From: Treponema sp.
GTDB taxonomy: Bacteria > Spirochaetota > Spirochaetia > Treponematales > Breznakiellaceae
Direction: 5' to 3'
Assembly: GCA_031267115.1 (NCBI GenBank)
Contig: JAIRZS010000055.1
Location: 1 to 11,883 of the forward strand
Length of the DNA stretch: 11,883 nt
A program made the position numbers and the translations under genes. Positions 6,915-11,883 of the stretch are shown piece by piece (positions within the stretch are counted from its first letter, which is position 1; the number at the start of each line of letters is the position of its first letter). The notes under the pieces were generated by a model. It was not told the DNA's origin, did not search any database, and saw nothing but the letters and a program-made list of their open reading frames with translations.

Positions 6915-7991
6915 ATGAAAAATATAAATTATGCTGAGCTAACCTTTGAGCCTGTTTTTTTTGAGCGCAACAGGGTATACCGAATCACCCTGGGCGGGCT
7001 GCTCTTTCACGATCTTTTTGGTGATAAACCCGAAGATACCAATTATCCCGAGGAATGGATTGCCTCCGGTGTTCCGGCCACCTTGAACGGCGGAGACCCG
7101 CATGAGGGAATCTCAAAGATAAAGGGGACCGATGTTTATCTGGATACATTGTTAAAGGCTGAACCGGAACGGATGCTGGGCGGTCGCAAGGAATGGGGCG
7201 TTCTGGTCAAAGCCCTGGACAGTTCTATGCGTCTCCCCATTCAGGCTCATCCCGATAAGGCTTTTTCAAAAAAGTATTTAAATTCCAGACATGGTAAAGT
7301 TGAAGCATGGATAATCCTGGCAACCAGGGATGATGCGGAAATTTATTTTGGTTTTGAAGACAGAATCAATGAAAAAATATTTTTAAGCGCGATTAAGCGG
7401 AATGAAACAGACAAAGATGCCCTGGTTAAATTGATGCACAAGATTCCTGTTAAATCGGGGGATATTTTTCTGATACCTGCCAAAGCTCCCCATGCCATAG
7501 GTAAAAATATTTTACTTGTAGAGGTCCAGGAGCCTACGGATTTTACCATTACCCCCGAAGCGTGGTGCGGTGACGAGCTTATCCGGGAAGATCTTAAATA
7601 CCTGGGCCTTGGACGGGATGTGGCCCTCCGGTGTTTTGATTATTCTATTTACGGCGACGGAGCCGAAGAAATGGGCAGGAAGATTCCAAAGAAAATTATC
7701 GAAACAGATCAGTACAGTTCGGAGTCCCTGATAGGATTCAGCGATACTCCCTGTTTCGCGGTAAACCGCCACCGAATACGAGGTTCCCTGGCGCTGCAAA
7801 ACGCCCCGGCTGTATACTTTGTTGCCAACGGGAACGGTTCAATTAACGGCGGGGGTACGCTGCCGCCTTACAGGAAGATCATTCAAAAAGGAGATTATTT
7901 TTTCCTGCCCTTTGCCTTGTCCGGCCTGTACAGCATACAAAGCGGGAGTAATCCTTTGGAGCTTGTCGAGGTTCTTCCGCCCGAGATATAG
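6915..7991 (+). CDS. manA: Mannose-6-phosphate isomerase, type I
   Basis: A 358-residue cupin-fold, zinc-dependent phosphomannose isomerase interconverting mannose 6-phosphate and fructose 6-phosphate in the cytoplasm. Zinc ligands can be placed at Gln110 and His112 (IQAHPDK), Glu130 (VEAW) and His193 (IPAKAPHAIG). The segment VPVKPGD of relatives appears as IPVKSGD. ATG at 6915 is chosen; a TTG at 6906 would add three residues. Neither start has a good ribosome binding site. The gene follows the operon terminator by about 46 bases with no clear promoter of its own, so read-through or a weak promoter is likely. It could link the imported sugar to fructose 6-phosphate, or serve glycan precursor synthesis. 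It converges with the next gene. Confidence 0.9.
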   Translation: MKNINYAELTFEPVFFERNRVYRITLGGLLFHDLFGDKPEDTNYPEEWIASGVPATLNGGDPHEGISKIKGTDVYLDTLLKAEPERMLGGRKEWGVLVKALDSSMRLPIQAHPDKAFSKKYLNSRHGKVEAWIILATRDDAEIYFGFEDRINEKIFLSAIKRNETDKDALVKLMHKIPVKSGDIFLIPAKAPHAIGKNILLVEVQEPTDFTITPEAWCGDELIREDLKYLGLGRDVALRCFDYSIYGDGAEEMGRKIPKKIIETDQYSSESLIGFSDTPCFAVNRHRIRGSLALQNAPAVYFVANGNGSINGGGTLPPYRKIIQKGDYFFLPFALSGLYSIQSGSNPLELVEVLPPEI

Positions 7992-8025
7992 CTGACAGGC
8001 TGCCTCTGTATAGCCCCGCCCGATC

Positions 8026-9297
8026 CTATGCGTCCGCTACGGCCGCGAAGGCTTCGTCGGCGACGGCAAGGGTGGTGTCAATGTCTTCGTCGCTCAGGGC
8101 GTAGTTGAGGAAATGGTTGTGGTGGTTTGTCAGGTAGATACCGCGCTTGACCATTTCCGCTATCCAGCGCTGGTGGAGCATGAGGGAGGGCGTTGAGGTT
8201 TCCCCGGCGGCGTCGCTGTCGGCAAGGCGCAGGTAAAACAGGGCGGGCATTCCCGATACCCGCAGATCGCGGCCGTGTTTCCGCGCCGCCGCGGCAAGCC
8301 CTTCCCTGAGTCTCTGGCCCTTTTCGTGGAGCAGCTTGGGCAGATCCAGGCGCTTCATCTTCTCGATACAGGCGATGCCGGCGGCAAAGGGTACGGCGGA
8401 AAGCCAGTAGCTTCCGGTATAGGTAAGGCCGCTTACCGTGTTTTTGAGAAAATCCTTGCCGCACAGGGCGCTGACATTGTAACCGTTTGCCAGGGCCTTG
8501 CAAAAACAGATAAGGTCCGCCTGGAAGCCGAAAAAGTGATCGCTCCCGGCAAGGTCAAGGCGGAAGCCCGCCCGCACGTCGTCTATGATAAGCACTGTTT
8601 CCGTGTCGGTGCAGAGCCGGCGGACCTTCTGCCAGAAACCCTCCGCGGGAAGCTGGTTGTCCACAAAGTTGCCGTGCATATAAGGCTGGGAAATAACCGC
8701 CGCGATCTCCCCCTTGTTTTCATCAAACACCGCGGCGAGTTTTTCGTAGTCGTTCCAGGGTACGTAGATATTGTTGGCTACATCCTCTTCCAGAATACCG
8801 GGGTAATCGATCTTCTGGGTCCAGGGGGCCACCCCGTGGTAATAGCCCTTGAAAAAGACGATCTTCTTGCGATGGGTGTGGGCCCGGGCGGTAAGGACCG
8901 CCAGCGTGGTAACATCCCCGCCGTTTTTCGCGAAAAACGCCCAGTCCGCCGAGGCTACGGTATCCACCAGAAGCTCCGCGAAGTCTATCATCCGGCCTGA
9001 CGGCGCGGTGATACAGTCCCCTTTTTCCCGCTGTTTCGTAGCGGCCTCGTCCACATCAGGATCGTTGTAGCCGAGGATATTGGGCCCGTAGGCGCACATA
9101 TAGTCGATAAAGCGGTTGCCGTCCACATCCCAGAAATACGCGCCCTGGGCGCGGCCCGAAAAAAACGGGAAGGCCGTGACCGGTACAAAACAGCCTTCCG
9201 CCGGGCCCAGATGGCCGTAAATCCCCGAGGGTATCACCTTAAGCGCGCGCTTGTACTCTTCCGCGCTTTTTTCGTACTGGTAAACCGGAAAATTCAT
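8026..9297 (-). CDS. Class III aminotransferase, GSA-aminomutase-like
   Basis: A 423-residue PLP enzyme of aminotransferase class III, closest in style to glutamate-1-semialdehyde 2,1-aminomutase (HemL). Landmarks are GAYFWDVDGNRFIDYMCAYG near the N terminus, FKGYYHG, the PLP-ring contact LIIDDVRAGFRL, and FCKALANGYNVSAL, in which Lys267 should form the Schiff base. The phosphate-contact motif reads KNGGDVTT instead of the SGTEA of true HemL. Similar KNGxD forms occur in a divergent group not devoted to tetrapyrrole synthesis. No other haem gene is present, so hemL is not assigned. A GGAGGG site precedes ATG. It lies 47 bases downstream of the SCP2-like gene, probably in the same transcript. 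Substrate and reaction type (transaminase or mutase) are unknown. Confidence 0.85.
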   Translation of the reverse strand: MNFPVYQYEKSAEEYKRALKVIPSGIYGHLGPAEGCFVPVTAFPFFSGRAQGAYFWDVDGNRFIDYMCAYGPNILGYNDPDVDEAATKQREKGDCITAPSGRMIDFAELLVDTVASADWAFFAKNGGDVTTLAVLTARAHTHRKKIVFFKGYYHGVAPWTQKIDYPGILEEDVANNIYVPWNDYEKLAAVFDENKGEIAAVISQPYMHGNFVDNQLPAEGFWQKVRRLCTDTETVLIIDDVRAGFRLDLAGSDHFFGFQADLICFCKALANGYNVSALCGKDFLKNTVSGLTYTGSYWLSAVPFAAGIACIEKMKRLDLPKLLHEKGQRLREGLAAAARKHGRDLRVSGMPALFYLRLADSDAAGETSTPSLMLHQRWIAEMVKRGIYLTNHHNHFLNYALSDEDIDTTLAVADEAFAAVADA

Positions 9298-9344
9298 GAT
9301 CGTCCCTCCGTTCTATAATATTGCTGCTGCGGCTTCACGGGATA

Positions 9345-10118
9345 TTACGCCAGATACGCCGCGACCCGGTCCAGGATACGGTTGATGTTGTCCAGCATCC
9401 CCAGGTTGCCCCGCATGGTGATAAGCCCCTGGCCGACGCAGCCCAGGGCGCTTACCTTACCTTCAAAAAGCTGCCGGGCAAGCTCCATGCTGCTGAATTC
9501 CATGATCGCCTGGTAAGATTCCGGAATAGTCCGGGAAAAGGAAAAACAATGATCCGCGATGAGGAGGGCCGCCTGGGGCCCCCCGGCTATGGAAAGCAGT
9601 ACCGTGCCGTCAGGGATATTGGAGGCGGTGAAGGACCCGATTTTGTCGTAATTGGCGGCCTGGGCCGCTGTCCGGGAAATCAGGAAAAACATGATGGTAG
9701 TGCTCGCCTCGAAAAAGGCGCGATCCGCCAGCGCTTCCGGGCCGGCCCGGAGGTAGGTTTCCAGTATCGCGGTAAGGCGGACAAAATTTTTGGTGAGGAA
9801 TTTAAGCTTGGTAAAACCTTTGCTGGGAATAGGGGTCGCCGTCCCGTCTATAAGGCCGTTGAATTTTTCGAAGGATCCAAAGGGCAGCCTGATATCGCAG
9901 GGGCCTTCCCCTGCCTGTGCCGTACAAGCGCCGCCCTCAAAACGCAGAATCATGGCGGGGCCGTTTTTAACCGTAAAGCCGATACTGAGGGGTTTCCCTC
10001 CGGGCAGGGCCTGGGGGGAAACCAGTTCCTTTGCTTCGGGCGAAAACCGGCAGAGGTCCTCCAGGGCTCCCAGAATACCGTACATGTTAATATACGCCAG
10101 GGTTACCGGATCTTTCAT
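9345..10118 (-). CDS. Probable tandem SCP2-like domain protein
   Basis: A 257-residue soluble protein with no signal peptide. Two halves show the same pattern seen in SCP2 (sterol carrier protein 2-like) domains. Residues ~40-120 have a beta-rich start (LSIGFTVKNGPAMILRF), a CDIRLPFGSFEKFNGLIDG segment, and a helix ending in ILETYL. Residues ~165-257 have GTVLLSIAGGPQAALLI, an IMEFSSMELARQLFEGK segment, and a helix ending in RVAAYL. Such domains usually bind hydrophobic ligands; a function here is not known. The frame opens at 10283, but ATG at 10118 is chosen because GAAGGGGG lies just before it and the promoter (10192-10220) lies inside the longer frame. The class III aminotransferase follows. 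The SCP2 call rests on pattern only. Confidence 0.7.
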   Translation of the reverse strand: MKDPVTLAYINMYGILGALEDLCRFSPEAKELVSPQALPGGKPLSIGFTVKNGPAMILRFEGGACTAQAGEGPCDIRLPFGSFEKFNGLIDGTATPIPSKGFTKLKFLTKNFVRLTAILETYLRAGPEALADRAFFEASTTIMFFLISRTAAQAANYDKIGSFTASNIPDGTVLLSIAGGPQAALLIADHCFSFSRTIPESYQAIMEFSSMELARQLFEGKVSALGCVGQGLITMRGNLGMLDNINRILDRVAAYLA

Positions 10119-10191
10119 CGCAACACCCCCTTCGGGAAATCTTTTACAAACGGCAGCGCCCGTACCGGCGCGCGCCCGGCAAACTTCCAAT

Positions 10192-10220
10192 ATTATACTA
10201 CAGCCGCCTGAAATTGGCAA
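10192..10220 (-). promoter_or_regulatory. Sigma-70 type promoter of SCP2-like/aminotransferase pair
   Basis: On the minus strand, TTGCCA (10220-10215) is followed after 17 bases by TATAAT (10197-10192). Transcription would start near 10185, giving a leader of about 67 bases before the ATG at 10118. The leader includes the GC-rich palindrome GGCGCGCGCC (around 10167-10176). The promoter lies between the hairpin array and the gene. Confidence 0.7.
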
Positions 10221-10229
10221 CAGATAAAA

Positions 10230-10401
10230 CGGCAGGGATGCCGGCTGCGGCGATTCATGAGTTTTTGCCCCGCAAAAACTCAAAGCTATAAAACGGCATG
10301 GATGCCGTTGTTTCCATTGCTATCCGCCAATGGCGGATAGATGGAGTTTTGCAAAGCAAAACTCCGATGCCAAAATCCGGCAGGGATGCCGGATTTTGGC
10401 A
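10230..10401. repeat. Run of six hairpins upstream of repeat copy B
   Basis: Six short inverted repeats follow one another: CGGCA/TGCCG (10230-10243), TGAGTTTTTGC/GCAAAAACTCA (10258-10282), AACGGCAT/ATGCCGTT (10292-10309), CTATCCGCC/GGCGGATAG (10320-10340), GGAGTTTTGC/GCAAAACTCC (10343-10365), and TGCCAAAATCCGGCA with its exact complement (10368-10401, 15-bp stem). All stems are perfect. The first and sixth share the word CGGCAGGGATGCCGG; the second and fifth share a GAGTTTT(T)GC stem. No protein-coding signal is convincing here. With copy B this fills most of the 419-base gap between the two minus-strand gene groups. Confidence 0.85.
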
Positions 10402-10513
10402 CGCGCAAGGGATAGGAGGGGCGCGGAGCGTTCTTTGTGCCGTCAGGCGCAAAGAATGGAGCGAAGCGGAACCCCGTATAGCCCGGTCCCCGCCGCAGGC
10501 GGGGATGCGCCCA
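10402..10513. repeat. Dispersed hairpin repeat, copy B
   Basis: This is the second copy of the block at 3-118, in the same orientation. Positions 10402-10487 match 3-88 without gaps. Its first hairpin (10431-10441 with 10446-10456) keeps 11 pairs with one G-T wobble. Its second hairpin is TCCCCGCC/GGCGGGGA (10487-10494 with 10498-10505, loop GCA), a different sequence from copy A's but still fully paired. Both copies end in ATGCGCCCA. It ends 24 bases beyond the stop of the response regulator gene. Neither strand has a T-tract that would make it a standard terminator. Confidence 0.88.
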
Positions 10514-10537
10514 CTGCTTGGTGATGTACACCATTCC

Positions 10538-11158
10538 TTACAACTGTTCCAGTTCCTTGCGGTTTTTGGCCGCGGTTTTGTCGTATAGAATGCTCAGGTT
10601 GTTTTCCACGGTGCGGAGAGAGACGCCGAGTTCCGCGGCGATTTCACGGTTGCTGCTGCGGCACTGGACCAGTTCAAAAATCTGGCGTTCCCTTTTGGTC
10701 AGCCCCAGGACTATATCCGAAACCGCCGCCACACGGAAGGCGTGGCCGGGGGAGAACCAGAGGCCGCCCTCCGACAGCTGGTCCATGGCGGCCCGCAGTT
10801 CCCCGGTGTCCTGGGATTTGCAGACATAGCCCTTCGCGCCGGAGCGGAAGGCGGCTTTGAGGTGGACATAGTCGTCGTATACCGAATACACCAGGACCGG
10901 CGGCGTTTTTTCGCCGTACCGCTCTTTGAGGAACGGGATAAGGTCCAGGCCCCAGGAACCGGGGCGTCCGGGGGTGTTCAGGTCTATGTCCAGAAGGGCC
11001 AGGTCCGGCAGGCCGCCGGCAAGGCGCTCAAACAGGGCGGCGGCTTCTTCCAGGGAGGCCGCTTCGCCCAGCGTCTGCCATTGCCCGTCCTCGGCAAGCC
11101 AGGAGGACAGCCCCCGGCGCAGCATGGCGTGATCGTCGATAAGAACCAGCGTTTTCAT
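10538..11158 (-). CDS. NarL/FixJ-family response regulator
   Basis: A 206-residue DNA-binding response regulator. The receiver domain (1-~120) has the acidic pair Asp8/Asp9 (LIDDH), phosphoacceptor Asp57 (LALLDIDL), Ser92 and Lys114 (VCKS). The output domain (~150-206) is a LuxR-type helix-turn-helix: LTKRERQIFELV, SSNREIAAELGVSLRTVENNL. The phosphorylated form should activate or repress genes not identifiable here. The start ATG overlaps the TGA of the sensor kinase (ATGA), and AAGGAGG (11175-11169) inside the kinase end serves as ribosome binding site, so the two are translationally coupled. There is an insertion of several residues after Asp57 (NTPGRPGSWG), slightly longer than usual. Confidence 0.94.
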   Translation of the reverse strand: MKTLVLIDDHAMLRRGLSSWLAEDGQWQTLGEAASLEEAAALFERLAGGLPDLALLDIDLNTPGRPGSWGLDLIPFLKERYGEKTPPVLVYSVYDDYVHLKAAFRSGAKGYVCKSQDTGELRAAMDQLSEGGLWFSPGHAFRVAAVSDIVLGLTKRERQIFELVQCRSSNREIAAELGVSLRTVENNLSILYDKTAAKNRKELEQL

Positions 11159-11883
11159 GGTTTGGCGGCCTCCTTGGTATCTATAGCATTTCCGGTATTG
11201 CCGGCATTTCGCGTATCTCCTATATTATCGCCCGGCGGAATTTCCAGCCGGACTGTGAGGCCACCGCCGGGGCCGCCGATAAACGAAAGATCCGCGCCCA
11301 GAATGGCGGCCCGCTCCCTCATGCCCCGGATGCCCAGCCCCTCGGAAGGCGGGGCCGGCAGCCCCGCGCCGTCGTCGGATATGCAGATAAGCAGGGAAGG
11401 GTCCTCCGCCGTCCCGCCCCGGGCGGTCAGGGTGGCCTCGGCGGCCCCGGCGTGTTTTTCTATGTTCGTCAGCGCCTCCTGGGCGATCCGGTATATCTGG
11501 AGCTGGGCCGCGGGCGGGTAGCCCCGGGCGGTGAAACCGGAGTGGATGAGCGCCCGGCACTCCACGCCGGTGCGGCCGGTAAAATCCATGCAGAGCTGGA
11601 TAAGGGAATCCTGAAGGGCAAAACGGGAAAAGTCCGGGGGCATCAGTTCCCGGCATACCTTCCTGGTCCGGTTCATGACGCGCCGCCCTAGGTCGAGCAG
11701 ATCCCCGGCGGCGTCCCCGGCGCTGATGGCGTGCCGGAGCCGCACCATGTCCTGCAAGACCGTATCGTGCAGTTCCGCGGCAATCCGGGAACGCTCCGCT
11801 TCCTGGCCAAGCATGATCATCCGGGAAAAGGCCGCGCTGTCCCGTTCCTGCCTGCGGGACCGGTGCAGGCTGCGGCGCAGCGC
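11155..11883 (-). CDS. Sensor histidine kinase, NarX type (5' truncated)
   Basis: This is the C-terminal part of a two-component sensor kinase; the frame is open to the window edge, so the true start and sensory domain lie outside. Visible parts are an Arg-rich coiled segment, the HisKA_3 dimerisation helix with ELHDTVLQ (phosphorylated His encoded at 11767-11769), and the ATPase domain with an N-box (ALTNIEKHA), DDGAGLP, and GLGIRGMRERA followed by GGPGGGLTVRLEIP. It should phosphorylate the response regulator encoded next to it. After the ATPase fold comes an extra ~25-residue tail rich in Asn, Asp, Gly and Thr (near-repeats NAGNTGNA). The input signal is unknown. An ATG at 11820 exists but lies inside the conserved helix, so it is not the start. 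Confidence 0.92.
   Translation of the reverse strand, partial: ALRRSLHRSRRQERDSAAFSRMIMLGQEAERSRIAAELHDTVLQDMVRLRHAISAGDAAGDLLDLGRRVMNRTRKVCRELMPPDFSRFALQDSLIQLCMDFTGRTGVECRALIHSGFTARGYPPAAQLQIYRIAQEALTNIEKHAGAAEATLTARGGTAEDPSLLICISDDGAGLPAPPSEGLGIRGMRERAAILGADLSFIGGPGGGLTVRLEIPPGDNIGDTRNAGNTGNAIDTKEAAKP

Noticed and set aside
8275..9000. Plus-strand ORF of 241 residues
   Set aside because: It is the antisense shadow of the GC-rich aminotransferase gene.
9321..10211. Plus-strand ORF of 296 residues
   Set aside because: It is antisense to the SCP2-like gene, has no ribosome site and shows no domain pattern.
10119..10283. Longer start for the SCP2-like protein
   Set aside because: The extension covers the promoter and hairpin array; a good ribosome site precedes ATG at 10118.
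10230..10505. CRISPR array
   Set aside because: The units are palindromes of differing sequence, without equal-length direct repeats and spacers.
10487..10537. Intrinsic terminator for the response regulator gene
   Set aside because: Hairpins are present but no T-tract follows on the minus strand.
10742..11521. Plus-strand ORF of 259 residues
   Set aside because: It is a shadow of the response regulator and sensor kinase genes.

Overview
The window looks like part of a bacterial chromosome of moderate GC content. Gene style suggests a free-living or gut spirochaete of the Treponema type: a sugar-binding protein with an Ala/Arg-Gly signal-peptide end, a fused RbsA-like ATPase, GC-rich dispersed palindromic repeats, and long AT-rich leaders. 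This is an impression from sequence style, not a database match.

Left part (1-6868, all + strand): the first ~120 bases are one copy of a hairpin-forming dispersed repeat. An AT-rich regulatory region (about 121-393) follows, with a near-consensus promoter (TTGACA-17-TATTAT) flanked by two matching LacI-type palindromes, 167 bp apart. Next comes a tight six-gene cluster: a URO-D-fold protein (MtaA-like, not HemE), a PfkB/ribokinase-family kinase, a class II ketose-bisphosphate aldolase, and an ABC sugar importer (double ATPase, permease, periplasmic binding protein). A strong intrinsic terminator ends it. The simplest reading is an inducible uptake and phosphorylation-cleavage route for a monosaccharide, with an unexplained URO-D-like enzyme as its first gene.

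Middle (6915-7991, + strand): a type I mannose-6-phosphate isomerase (ManA), just after the terminator and convergent with the next block.

Right of centre (8026-10118, - strand): two co-directional genes behind a clear promoter (TTGCCA-17-TATAAT). The first encodes a protein that appears to contain two SCP2-like domains. The second encodes a class III, PLP-dependent aminotransferase related to glutamate-1-semialdehyde aminomutase but with an altered phosphate-loop motif. Their joint function is unknown.

Intergenic 10119-10537: besides that promoter, this holds a dense run of eight perfect or near-perfect hairpins. It ends in a second copy of the repeat found at the window start (79/86 identical by eye, ungapped). 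Its terminal hairpin has a different sequence but is still fully paired.

Right end (10538-11883, - strand): a two-component pair with ATGA overlap, a NarL/FixJ-type response regulator and a NarX-type sensor kinase cut off by the window edge, so its sensory domain is not visible.
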